Positions 1 to 8,748 of a stretch of 64,000 nucleotides of DNA are shown here, one piece after another (positions within the stretch are counted from its first letter, which is position 1; the number at the start of each line of letters is the position of its first letter). The DNA is from Roseiarcus sp963824475 (GTDB taxonomy: Bacteria; Pseudomonadota; Alphaproteobacteria; Rhizobiales; Beijerinckiaceae): assembly GCA_963824475.1 (NCBI GenBank), contig CAWGPR010000003.1:496001-560000 (forward strand), read 5' to 3'. The position numbers were made by a program, and so were the translations under genes. The notes under the pieces were generated by a model, which had not been told where the DNA came from, did no database searches, and saw only the letters and a list, made by a program, of their open reading frames with translations.

Positions 1-637
1 TGGCCTGCAGGCGCAGACGGGCGGCGAGGTGCGTATCAACGGCAAGATGATCGCCGGGGCGCTCGCGTCGAGGGGCGTTGGCTACATCCCGCAGGATCGG
101 CGCGCGGGTCTCTTCCCGGGGCTCTCGGTTCAAGAGAACATCACCATCACGGCGGCCGAACGGCTCAACCAATGGTACGGGCTCTCGCCCAAGCGGGTCC
201 GGGATGCCGCCATGCAGGTTATCCGCTCGTTTCAGATCCGGCCCGCCGATCCCATGGCTCCCGTGGGCATCCTTTCGGGCGGCAACCAGCAGAAGGTCGC
301 GCTGGGAAAATGGCTGCAATTGCCGCTCGAGCTCGTCATTCTCGACGAGCCGACCCAGGCGATCGACATCGGTACGAAACAGGACCTGATGACGACGATC
401 AAGGAGCGCGCGCGGGCCGAAGGGCTCGCGGTGCTCTGGCTCGAATCGGACATCGAGGAACTCGTCAAATACGCCGACCGAATCATCGTGATGAACGCGG
501 GACGGATCAGCGCGGAATTTGCAGAGCCGCCGTTCCGCCTGCCAGAGGTGCTCGCCGAGGCCTATCGCATGAACGAGGATCCGGTGGCAGAGAAAGGAGA
601 CGCCGCGCATGCCGCACGCATCGAGCATGGAGCGTGA
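1..637 (+). CDS. Sugar ABC transporter ATP-binding protein (C-terminal part, cut by window edge)
   Basis: This is the last 211 residues of an ATPase that energises a ribose/galactose-type importer at the cytoplasmic face of the inner membrane. The reading frame is open from base 2, so the start lies outside the window. The visible part is the second nucleotide-binding domain of a two-domain RbsA/MglA-like protein. It has the family's PQDRR element, the signature LSGGNQQKVALGKWL and a Walker B/D-loop LVILDEPTQAID. The stop overlaps the start of the permease by 29 bases, which indicates translational coupling. The substrate cannot be read from the ATPase; the neighbouring aldo/keto reductase and isomerase suggest a sugar. 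Confidence 0.9.
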   Translation, partial: GLQAQTGGEVRINGKMIAGALASRGVGYIPQDRRAGLFPGLSVQENITITAAERLNQWYGLSPKRVRDAAMQVIRSFQIRPADPMAPVGILSGGNQQKVALGKWLQLPLELVILDEPTQAIDIGTKQDLMTTIKERARAEGLAVLWLESDIEELVKYADRIIVMNAGRISAEFAEPPFRLPEVLAEAYRMNEDPVAEKGDAAHAARIEHGA

Positions 638-1619
638 AGGCCGGAGCGATGTGCTGCGCGCCGGGCTTGGGCGAGCCTGGTCCATCCTTTACAATTACGG
701 GCTTCTCGTCGCGCTTATCGTGCTGGCGGCCGTCTTCTCGCTTCTCAGACCCGACACCTTTCCCACTCTCGCCAACGCCGGCTCCATCCTGACCGGAAGC
801 GCGGCGCTCGCCATGATCGCCGTCGGGGTCACGCTGCCTTTGATCGTCCAGCAGTTCGATCTGTCGGCCGGTTTCATGGCGACATTCGCGAGCCTGCTGG
901 TCGTCGGGCTCTTGTCCTTCAACCACGCGCCGGTGTGGCTCGCGATCCTGGTCGCCCTCGTCGTGTCTGCTCTCGTCGGACTGGCGAGCGGGCTTCTCGT
1001 CGCCTACGCCAAGCTGAACTCTCTCGTCGTAACGCTCGCCGGCGGCTCGCTTCTGTTCGGCGCCTCGGAGATCTACTCGGGCGGCGCCACCATCTACCAA
1101 AACGTTCCGAAGGCCTTTCTGGCAGTCGGCCAATCGCGCGTCGCGGGAATTCCGCTGCCGTTCATCTATGTGATCGTCGTGGCGCTGATCGCCTGGTACA
1201 TCCTCGAATACCGGCCGCTCGGCCGATACATGTACGCCATCGGCGGCGGCGAGGAAGGCGCGCGCCTGGTCGGCATCAAGGTCGACCGCCTCATCGTGCT
1301 CGTTTTCGTGGCGTCTGCCGTGATGGCGGGACTCGGCGGAGTCGTTCAGTCCTCCCGGGTCGGCTCCGCCAACCCGAGCGTCCTCCAGACGATGCTCCTG
1401 CCGGCCTTCACCGCGGCCTTTCTTGGCGCGACCTCGATCCGGCCGGGTCAGTACAACATCTGGGGCACCGTGATCGCCGTCTATCTGGTGGGTCTCGGCA
1501 CGACCGGCCTCTTCATGCTCGGCGCGTCGTCCTACACCGAACCGGTTTTCGACGGCGCCGTGTTGCTGGTGGCGATCGTGCTCGCCAAGCTCAGCGCGCG
1601 GCGTCTCGCGCGCTCTTAA
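609..1619 (+). CDS. Sugar ABC transporter permease, RbsC-type
   Basis: This 336-residue polytopic inner-membrane protein belongs to the BPD_transp_2 (RbsC/XylH) family and would form the channel of the importer whose ATPase lies just upstream. Its hydrophobic segments run through almost the whole length. Near residue 210 it carries the cytoplasmic coupling element GGGEEGARLVGIKVDRL, the equivalent of the RbsC motif around GGNPEAARLSGI. An AGGAG ribosome-binding site lies inside the end of the ATPase gene. An in-frame ATG at 630 is an alternative start. The periplasmic binding protein of this system is not downstream and is presumably left of the window. Confidence 0.9.
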   Translation: MPHASSMEREGRSDVLRAGLGRAWSILYNYGLLVALIVLAAVFSLLRPDTFPTLANAGSILTGSAALAMIAVGVTLPLIVQQFDLSAGFMATFASLLVVGLLSFNHAPVWLAILVALVVSALVGLASGLLVAYAKLNSLVVTLAGGSLLFGASEIYSGGATIYQNVPKAFLAVGQSRVAGIPLPFIYVIVVALIAWYILEYRPLGRYMYAIGGGEEGARLVGIKVDRLIVLVFVASAVMAGLGGVVQSSRVGSANPSVLQTMLLPAFTAAFLGATSIRPGQYNIWGTVIAVYLVGLGTTGLFMLGASSYTEPVFDGAVLLVAIVLAKLSARRLARS

Positions 1620-1644
1620 AATCAACCCCGATAGGTGTTCGCCC

Positions 1645-2667
1645 ATGAATCCCGCCGAGAAGGTCGCAATAGGCAAGACAAAGCTGAAGGTCACGCGCCT
1701 TGGCCTCGGCACCGGCCTTCTCGGCGCGGTGCATGACGACGGCCCCTGGAGCGAGATCATCAAGACCGCTTGGGACGCGGGAGTGCGCAGTTTCGACACG
1801 TCTCCTTACTATGGCTTCGGCACGTCCGAGGTTCGGCTTGGCCGCGCGCTCTTGAAGTACGATCACCGAGACTACGTCGTTTCGACCAAGGTCGGCAGGC
1901 TGCTCAGACCAGACGCGCCTGAAGATCCCTTCGCCGAAGCGGTTTACTTTCCCAAGGGAAGGCCCGCTGGAGCGCTGCGCAGCGTGTACGACTATAGCGC
2001 GGCGGCGACCCGCCAGTCGCTCATAGAAAGCCGGGAGAGGCTTGGGCTTGAGCGCATCGACATCGCCCACATTCACGACATCGTCGAACTCGCGAGCGGC
2101 GTCGATCACAGCCAGGAAGCGATCAAGGAGACCTATCCGGTCCTGGCCGAGCTTCGCGACCAGGGCACAATCACCGCGGCCGGAGTCGGCGCCCAGGTCA
2201 ATCAGGTGTTGATTGATCTCGGCGAGGCCTGTTCGTTCGACTGTTTCCTCATCGCGGGCCGCTACACGCTTCTCGATCAGTCCGCGATCGACGAGGTCCT
2301 GCCGCTCTGCTTGCGCAAGAGCATCTCGGTCATCATTGGGAGTCCCTACAACACGGGTATCCTCTACGATCCGAAGCTGGACTCGACCTTCGACTTCATG
2401 CCGGCCCCGCCGGAGATGATCGAGAAGGCGTTGAAGCTGAAAGCTGTCTGCCAGAAATATAACGTTCCGTTGCCGGCCGCAGCGATTCAATTCCCCTTCG
2501 GTCACCCCGCCGTCGCGCAGGTTCTAACGGGCGCGAAGGCCGCGAGCGAGATCACGGATAACATCCGGCTCATGCAGACGCCGATCCCGCCTGAGCTGTG
2601 GGGAGAGCTGCGCGACAACGGTCTCGTTAATCCGAAGGCACCCTTGCCCGGCGAGCTAAAGCGATGA
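1645..2667 (+). CDS. Aldo/keto reductase, L-fucose/D-threo-aldose dehydrogenase-like
   Basis: This 340-residue soluble NAD(P)-dependent oxidoreductase is of the aldo/keto reductase (TIM-barrel) superfamily. The catalytic set is visible: Asp and Tyr in FDTSPYYGFGTSEVRLG near residue 50, Lys in VVSTKVGRLL near 85 and His in IAHIHD near 140. The family resemblance is to D-threo-aldose 1-dehydrogenases that oxidise L-fucose-like sugars to lactones. It starts 25 bases after the permease gene on the same strand, so it is probably co-transcribed and acts on the imported sugar. The exact substrate is inferred, not shown. Confidence 0.85.
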   Translation: MNPAEKVAIGKTKLKVTRLGLGTGLLGAVHDDGPWSEIIKTAWDAGVRSFDTSPYYGFGTSEVRLGRALLKYDHRDYVVSTKVGRLLRPDAPEDPFAEAVYFPKGRPAGALRSVYDYSAAATRQSLIESRERLGLERIDIAHIHDIVELASGVDHSQEAIKETYPVLAELRDQGTITAAGVGAQVNQVLIDLGEACSFDCFLIAGRYTLLDQSAIDEVLPLCLRKSISVIIGSPYNTGILYDPKLDSTFDFMPAPPEMIEKALKLKAVCQKYNVPLPAAAIQFPFGHPAVAQVLTGAKAASEITDNIRLMQTPIPPELWGELRDNGLVNPKAPLPGELKR

Positions 2668-3458
2668 CCGGCTGAGGCGGTTCGAGCGCCATTCGACCGC
2701 TGGGGTTCTCTCGCTCTCGCCCACGTTCGCCAACCGAAGATCTCAAAGCCAATCGGGCGGAAACATCGTGACGGCTTCCTCGGCGACCAACCGGGCCCAG
2801 CCCGCCCGCTTGCCTGTTTTCGGCCTGCTGGCGCTGGCGACCGCGAGCTTCGTCAGTATTCTCACCGAAGCCCTTCCGGCTGGGCTGTTGCCGCAGATGG
2901 CCCATGACCTCGGCGTGTCCGAGGCCGCGGCCGGGCAATTCGTCACCATATACGCGATTGCGTCCCTCATCGTGGCGATCCCCGTCACCGCTATGACCCA
3001 GGGCATGCGGCGGAAGCCGCTGCTCTTGACCGCGATCGGCGGCTTCGCGGCCGGCAACATCGTCACGTCAATCTCGAACGACTATGCGCTCACCCTCGCG
3101 GCGCGCTTCTGCGCCGGCGCCGGCGCCGGCCTCTTGTGGGCTTTGCTGCCGGGTTACGCCTCGCGCATGGCGCCTCCCAATCTACGCGGGCGGGCGATCG
3201 CCATCGCGATGGTGGCGGTGTCGGTCGCGATGTCGCTTGGCGTCCCGGCCGGAACTTTCGTCAGCAAAGCGATCGGGTGGCACGCCACATTCGCCATTCT
3301 CAGCGCGTTCGCGCTCGGCCTCATCGCCTGGATCATTCTCGGAGCGCCGGATTTTCCGGGGCTAGCCCCCGGCAAGCGCGCGTCGGTGCGTCAGGCGCTC
3401 GCGAATCCCGGGGTGCACGCGGTGCTGATGATAACCTTCACCTTCGTCCTCGCCCATA

Positions 3459-4623
3459 ATACCAAAGGCCCCGCGAGCTGACTCACATTGTGGATTCACA
3501 GAGGGCGAGATTTCTGACTCCATTGGCGTGGGGAGATTCGCGCCATGCCATCAGCGGTCAGATTGCGAGACGACTATTCGGCTAAGGAGCTTCGGGCGCT
3601 CGCCCGGCGCTCGAAGGACGCCAACCAGAGCCGGCGGCTTCTGTCCTTGGCCGCGGTTCGGGACGGGATGGACCGAGGCGCGGCGGCGAAGATCGGCGGC
3701 ATGGACCGGCAGACGCTGCGCGACTGGGTCCATCGCTTCAACGCTTTCGGACCGGAGGGTCTGTTCGACAATTGGACGGCGGGTCCCAAGCCTCGCCTGT
3801 CGGAGGAGCAACGGGCCCAGTTCGCGCAGATCGTCGAGGCCGGGCCGGATCGTGAGAAGGACGGCGTCGTACGCTGGCGGCGGATCAACCTCAAGCGCGT
3901 CATCGCCGAGAGGTTCGGCGTCGACTTTCACCCGCGCTATGTCGGAAAGCTTCTGAAGAAGCTCGGCTTCTCGCATATGAGCGCACGGCCCCGTCATCCG
4001 GCTCAGGATGAGCGGATCGTCGAGGGATTTAAAAAAACTTCCCGCGCGCGCTGAAGGCTCATCTCGAAGGGCTGCCCGAGACGACGCCGGTCGAGATCTG
4101 GTTTTCGGATGAGGCCCGGATTGGCCAGAAGAACGGCCTTGTCCGCCAATGGGCCAGGCGTGGAACGCGGCCAAGGCAGCCCGCCGATCAGCGCTATGAC
4201 AACGCCTATCTGTTCGGCGCGATCTGTCCCGCTCGCGGGGTCGGAGCGGCTTTGGCGCTTCCTCGTGCCGACACCGACATGATGCAACTTCACCTCGACG
4301 AAATCTCGCGCAATGTCGCTACGGGCGCCCATGCCGTGCTCCTGCTCGACCGGGCCGGATGGCACATCACGGGCAAGCTCGACGTGCCCGACAACATCAC
4401 GCCGATCTTCCTGCCCTCGCGCGCGCCGGAACTGAACCCGGTCGAGAATGTCTGGCAGTATCTCCGTCAGAACTGGCTTTCAAACACCGTCTTCGAAAAC
4501 TACGACGCCATCATCGACGCCGCATGCGCCGCATGGCGAAAGCTCATCGCCAAACCCGAAACCATCACATCCATCGGAATGCGCGACTGGGCGCATGTCG
4601 GTCAGCCGCTATGACCTTTGGTA
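3459..4623 (+). mobile_element. IS630-family insertion sequence
   Basis: The element is about 1165 bases long. Its ends carry a matching TACCAAAGG / CCTTTGGTA pair with further partial match (GCTGAC) inside. A TA dinucleotide (3457-3458 and 4624-4625) flanks it, the target duplication expected for the IS630/Tc1 group. An ATAA duplication with ends shifted by a base or two fits equally well. It holds one transposase gene that needs a frameshift for expression. The outer sequences join in frame to an intact MFS transporter, which fixes the boundaries. Confidence 0.85.
3545..4614 (+). CDS. IS630-family transposase, expressed by -1 frameshift
   Basis: The DDE transposase is encoded in two overlapping frames. 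The first frame (3545..4054) carries the helix-turn-helix half, with GMDRQTLRDWVHRFN near residue 60. The second frame carries the catalytic RNase H-like half, with the acidic residues in WFSDEARIG, LLLDRAGWH and PELNPVENVW. The frames meet at TTT followed by seven A (4028..4037). A -1 slip there gives FKKNFPRAL, the continuous family sequence, and a protein of about 356 residues. This slippery run is a plausible programmed frameshift site rather than a mutation. The gene runs parallel to the interrupted MFS gene. Confidence 0.85.
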
Positions 4624-5318
4624 TAACATCCTCTACACCTATATCGCGCCGTTCGTTGTTCCGGCGGGCTTGGGCGAGCGCGTCGACCTTGTCCTCCTCG
4701 TCTTCGGCTTCGCCGCGATTGTGGGCATCTGGATCACGGGGGTCCTGGTCGACCGCTGGCTGCGCACGCTGATCCTGGCGAGCAGCCTCATCTTCGCGGG
4801 CGCGTCGCTCGCACTTGGGCTAGCGGGACGCGATCCGGCGGTCGTGTTTGTCAGCGTCGCCGCCTGGGGGATCGCTTTCGGCGGCTGCGCGACGCTGTTC
4901 CAGACGGCGCTTGCGATTGCGGCCGGCGACGGCGCTGACGTCGCGCAATCGCTGCTCGTGGTGACGTGGAACGGCTCCATTTCGGGCGGCGGCGTCATCG
5001 GCGGAATTCTCCTCAATCGGGCCGGCGTCGGGTCGTTCCCGTGGACGCTTCTGCCGCTGCTCATTGTCTCCTTCGCGATCGCCCTCCGGACCAAGCGGTT
5101 TTAGAACGGGCCAAGGAGCGAGTGGGTCCGCTCAACCGGCAGCATATAACGTCAATAATATGTGATACAGTACCACTCTAGTTTCGAGTTGGAGTTGCGA
5201 GTTGCAGAAAAATGAGGTCAAGCGACTGAAAAGATTGAGTCGCGTGCAAAATCGTACACCGCATGCGCGCGTGCAATTTTAAGCCCGCGGCCAAGCTAGG
5301 CCTTGGCGCTGCTTTCGC

Positions 5319-6185
5319 TCACTTGTGTGCAGCCGGGAGCTTTCGCTCGTCCCATGCTTTCCGGAAGCCTGCGACCCCGCGCTTGGCTGCGTCGACCGGT
5401 TTGAGATTGTAGACGGAATCCGGATAGGCCTCGGCCCACCTGCCGTCGTCGGAGAAGACCTCGAGATCATACCAGCCCTTGAAGCCGCCAGCGTCCAGCG
5501 CGCCGAAAAAAGCTGGCAGGTCGAAGTCGCCGTCGCCCGGGAGTAGCCGGTCGGCCCAGCTGCGCGGTCGGCGCCGGTCGTTGACCTGAATGCAGATGAA
5601 TCGATCTGCGTATTTGCGCAGATCGTCCACAATCCCGGGCAGGTCCCAGAAGTGCCAGGCGTCGAAGATGACGCGGATATTGGGGGCGCCGATGTCCTCG
5701 AGGAGGCTCAGTGTTTCCGGCAAGGTCCAAATCAGCGAGCCGGCGTCCTTGCGGATGGCTTCAAATCCAAGCTCGACGCCGACCTCGCCTGCCGTGTCGG
5801 CGGCGGCTTTCAGACCCTCGACGATCGTGCGGCGGTCTTGAACGGGATCATCGCCGGGAGCGCCGGCAAGCACCATCACTCCAACCGGATCGAACGCCGC
5901 GAACCTGCGGATCGAGGCGCAAAGCTCCTTGCGGCGGTCCATCGGGTCTCGCGGCTCACGGAAGTAAGCGTCGGGCACGATGCAGGGGACTTCGGGAACG
6001 CAGATGGTCGCCTTAAGCCCCGATGCGCGCAGCGCCTCGATGCTCCGAGCGTCCTGTCCTTTGGGGAGCTTGAACTCCCAGATGCCGATGCCGTCGACGC
6101 CGGCGGCCTTATAGGCGGCGAGGTCCTCTTCGAACGTCGCCGGGTAGGTGGTGGTTTCGCTGATCGAAAACGGGGGATAGGGCAC
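5319..6185 (-). CDS. Sugar phosphate isomerase/epimerase-like TIM-barrel protein
   Basis: This 288-residue soluble protein belongs to the xylose isomerase-like / AP endonuclease family 2 fold. Metal-ligand stretches typical of the fold can be seen: a Glu in VGVELGFEAIR near residue 140, Asp and His in RVIFDAWHFWD near 175, an Asn/Asp pair in CIQVNDRRR near 200 and a late Glu in WYDLEVFSDDG. The start is GTG at 6185, preceded by GGAGG at good spacing. It lies between the split MFS gene and a GAF/PucR regulator transcribed the same way. A role in isomerising the sugar handled by the neighbouring reductase and transporter is an inference. The AT-richer 214 bases on its downstream side hold a triple GAGTTG direct repeat. 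Confidence 0.8.
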   Translation of the reverse strand: MPYPPFSISETTTYPATFEEDLAAYKAAGVDGIGIWEFKLPKGQDARSIEALRASGLKATICVPEVPCIVPDAYFREPRDPMDRRKELCASIRRFAAFDPVGVMVLAGAPGDDPVQDRRTIVEGLKAAADTAGEVGVELGFEAIRKDAGSLIWTLPETLSLLEDIGAPNIRVIFDAWHFWDLPGIVDDLRKYADRFICIQVNDRRRPRSWADRLLPGDGDFDLPAFFGALDAGGFKGWYDLEVFSDDGRWAEAYPDSVYNLKPVDAAKRGVAGFRKAWDERKLPAAHK

Positions 6186-6310
6186 GCGTTTCCTCCGATG
6201 GGATTGGCCGAGCGACTAGGCGTTTACTCTGGCGCCCCGCCGCATCAAAAAGCGATGGCAGCCTTGCCAAGCGCAAAAAGCGGGTTTGTGCCGCTTGCCA
6301 GAACGCACCG

Positions 6311-8251
6311 CTATTTGGGGTCCGCGTGACCCGAGCCCGCGAGATCAAGGATGCGCAGCGCCAGCTCTAACGTGAGGCGTTGCTCGCCGTTCCGTAGGCT
6401 CATTCCGGTCAATTCTTCGAGCCGGTTCAGCCGATATTGAACCGTATGGACGTGCACCCCAAGGATCTGAGCGGCGAGCGAGACGCTCGATCGGTTCTCG
6501 AAGTAGGTGCGCAGCGTGCCGATCAGCTCGCCATTTCGTTTCTCGTCGTGCTCGATCACTTTGCCGAGCGTCCGGCGGCTGAAGTCCCGCACGTGTTGGC
6601 TTGAGCTTGCGCCGATGATGAACCGATATGCGCCGAGGCCTGCCGCGTCGACGACCGCGCTTCCTTGCCAAGGCCGTATTTCCGCGGAAAGGCGGGCTTC
6701 CTGATAGCACTGGGGAATGAGCTGGGGATCGCTGACAGCCTCGGTCACCGCGAAGCGGACCCGCACGCCGGCGGACGACTCAACCAGCGACGAAATCGCC
6801 TCAAGTTTCTCCGTGGCGTTGAACCGGCCTTCTCGCTGCGCGACGGACCAGGCGAGCACGACGCTTTCGCCGTAAATCGCGGCGACGGTCGCCGCCGCCG
6901 AGGTTCGCAATACCTGTTCCGCGATTGAGCGAACCTCGCGCAGGATATTGACGTCGGTGCGGCCTTGATCTTGGTCGGATCCGCTCGTGCGAACCTTGCC
7001 GACCGCGAGTCGCAATGGGGGCGGCAGCGCCTTGAACGAGGACGCGCTCTTTGGGGCGTCGCCGTCGAGCAGCGTGGTGAGAAGGTCGGCTCGTCGTCGC
7101 ACGAGGCCTTCTTCAAGCGCTCGTTCACGGACAAAGACCGTCGACGCAATGAGCGCCGCCATATCGGCCAAGGCCTCGTTGACGTTTGGCGACGTTGGCG
7201 TGGTTGCCTCCAATAGAACGTATCCGAGGAGATCCGGGCCGCTCACGATCGGACTGACTGTAAGCTGAACGCCGTCGATAGCGCCCGTGTGGCGATGATG
7301 GTCCTGCGCGACACGGCGCAAGAGCTCTAGGCAGCGCTCAGAGCGCAACAGTTCCTTCAGGTGCTCCGCGTGGGCTTGGTTGAGCTCGGCCGACCGGACC
7401 CGCGTGAGCCCATCGAGGATATAGACGCGCGACGACGTTAGGTCTGCGAGACGGTTCGCGAGCGCCGGAAGGCCCAGTTCCTGCCTCGCGATCTCAGACA
7501 TCGAATCGAGTGCGGAGAGGCGCCTGTTCAGGTCGTCTCGCTGACGGGTGATCTCGTCGTTGAGCACTTCAAGCCGCACCCGCTTGGTATGCTCCGAACC
7601 ATAGAGCTGCGCGTTGACGATCGCGATGGCCGCGATCTGCGCGAAGTCCTCGAGCATCGCGAGGTCAGTCGGCGTAAACGCCGTTTCTCCCAGCAGAGCG
7701 TCAACGACGAGCGCGCCGAGGCGCGTTCCCTTGAAGATTAGCGGAGTCGCCATTGCGGCTTTCGGGGAACGCAAGCTCGCCTTCCAAAACTCACGATAGG
7801 TTTCAGGTTTCGCGTTGGCGACGGCTTCTTTCACGGCTTCCGGATCGGCGTAAATCGTCCCGCGTCCGGCGACAAACGCCCTTCCCGCGGCAGCTTCGCC
7901 GGGCTCGAGCGACAGCTTAAAAATGCTGGGCCCAAAACCGACGGAATCCGAGACAATGAGGCGGCCTGTCTCCGAGTCAGCCAAGTAGAGAGTGCCGGCG
8001 TCGGCGGCCGGTATGACTTCAATCGCGCGAACGAGAACCTGACGCACGATCTCGGCCAGGTCGAGTTCGGACGTAAGCATCCTCGCCACACCGAGAAGCG
8101 TGGTGAGGCGCCGGACGCCGTAGTCCGGCGAACGCTGGTCCAGGGATGAAAACGCGGAGCGGGACTTTTGGCCAGCGCCAAGCGGGACGGGCGGCTGCGG
8201 CCGAGAATTTATCGGAGATTCTCCGTCCCTTTTGCGTTTGAGTTCCCTCAT
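6311..8251 (-). CDS. GAF-domain transcriptional regulator with PucR-type C-terminal HTH
   Basis: This 646-residue regulator has an N-terminal GAF sensor domain (about residues 40-205), a coiled-coil linker (about 205-240), a middle region, and a C-terminal PucR/CdaR-type helix-turn-helix (about 575-635, around SLAAQILGVHVHTVQYRLNRLEELTG). The chosen start at 8251 has a strong GGGAGG ribosome-binding site; the frame is open upstream to 8347 without one. Proteins of this build sense small molecules and activate catabolic operons. It is the only regulator beside the sugar transporter, reductase and isomerase genes, so it may control them. No operator could be assigned. Confidence 0.85.
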   Translation of the reverse strand: MRELKRKRDGESPINSRPQPPVPLGAGQKSRSAFSSLDQRSPDYGVRRLTTLLGVARMLTSELDLAEIVRQVLVRAIEVIPAADAGTLYLADSETGRLIVSDSVGFGPSIFKLSLEPGEAAAGRAFVAGRGTIYADPEAVKEAVANAKPETYREFWKASLRSPKAAMATPLIFKGTRLGALVVDALLGETAFTPTDLAMLEDFAQIAAIAIVNAQLYGSEHTKRVRLEVLNDEITRQRDDLNRRLSALDSMSEIARQELGLPALANRLADLTSSRVYILDGLTRVRSAELNQAHAEHLKELLRSERCLELLRRVAQDHHRHTGAIDGVQLTVSPIVSGPDLLGYVLLEATTPTSPNVNEALADMAALIASTVFVRERALEEGLVRRRADLLTTLLDGDAPKSASSFKALPPPLRLAVGKVRTSGSDQDQGRTDVNILREVRSIAEQVLRTSAAATVAAIYGESVVLAWSVAQREGRFNATEKLEAISSLVESSAGVRVRFAVTEAVSDPQLIPQCYQEARLSAEIRPWQGSAVVDAAGLGAYRFIIGASSSQHVRDFSRRTLGKVIEHDEKRNGELIGTLRTYFENRSSVSLAAQILGVHVHTVQYRLNRLEELTGMSLRNGEQRLTLELALRILDLAGSGHADPK

Positions 8252-8408
8252 CAATCCTCCCTGGGCGCCTGCCGCGCTGTATTGCGGACAAGTGAAGGCG
8301 ACAACTCTCCGCTCGTCAACCGGAACGAGCTGCTGGTCGCGATTCACTTGCCATCTGCGGAGCCTCTCACAGCCGTCTCACCCTCGCCGGCGCGCGGCTC
8401 GCCTCGCC

Positions 8409-8430
8409 AAGGGCGCCTTTTTGCGCCCTT
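8409..8430. terminator. Perfect 8-bp hairpin between the regulator and the SQR-like gene
   Basis: AAGGGCGC and GCGCCCTT pair perfectly across a CTTTTT loop. There is no T-run after the stem on either strand, so it is a weak intrinsic-terminator candidate. It lies where leftward transcription from the sulfide module would leave that operon, before the GAF/PucR gene. The rest of 8252..8522 shows no gene. Confidence 0.4.
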
Positions 8431-8522
8431 GAACAGGGGTCTGCGTACTCAGCCGCGCGTTGGGCCGCGAGGAATCCAAAATCTCCGCCAACTCATGCGG
8501 TGCGCCCTAAAGGCCAGTCGGA

Positions 8523-8667
8523 TCAGATAAAAGCGCTAAGTTTCGGGATCGCCTTGCCGATGATGAGCGTATTCATCGTGCGCGCGCCCTCATACGAGTA
8601 GATGGCCTCGGCGTCGGCGAGGAAACGGCCAAATATGGTTCTCGAGCCGGATGCCATTGCCGCCGAG
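8523..8667 (-). pseudogene. Remnant of an acyl-CoA dehydrogenase C-terminus
   Basis: Two reading frames on the minus strand carry the consecutive pieces of an acyl-CoA dehydrogenase tail. One frame has LGGNGIRLEN, and after a frame change the other reads FLADAEAIYSYEGARTMNTL followed by IIGKAI and SAF before a stop. These match the family's conserved C-terminus (GGNGI, YEGT and the LIIGRAITG-like end). The rest of the gene, including the catalytic and FAD-binding parts, is missing upstream, where the SQR-like gene begins to be read. This is a decayed leftover, not a functional gene. Confidence 0.65.
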
Positions 8668-8748
8668 TGACGATCGCTCCCGAAAACGGCCAACGGGGCG
8701 CGGCGCGAATGCATGATGGGGACGCGCGCAAAGGGACCGCCGAGCCGG

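Larger units (their letters stand above)
2768..5104 (+). pseudogene. MFS transporter gene interrupted by an IS630-family element
   Basis: Two separated pieces are the halves of one major facilitator superfamily antiporter. The left piece (2768..3458, GTG start) holds about six or seven hydrophobic segments and the right piece (4626..5104) the rest. Removing 3459..4623 plus one copy of a TA target duplication joins the halves in frame at AHN/ILYTY and restores a 389-residue protein, a normal length for the AraJ-like arabinose/drug efflux group. The insertion therefore looks recent and the gene is inactive as it stands. Before insertion it was probably a sugar or drug exporter linked to the upstream sugar genes. 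Confidence 0.85.

Noticed and set aside
507..1799. Long minus-strand open frame (430 codons) opposite the sugar permease and reductase
   Set aside because: It is the antisense of well-recognised genes; the product is Arg/His/Asp-rich without any domain, a usual shadow in GC-rich DNA.
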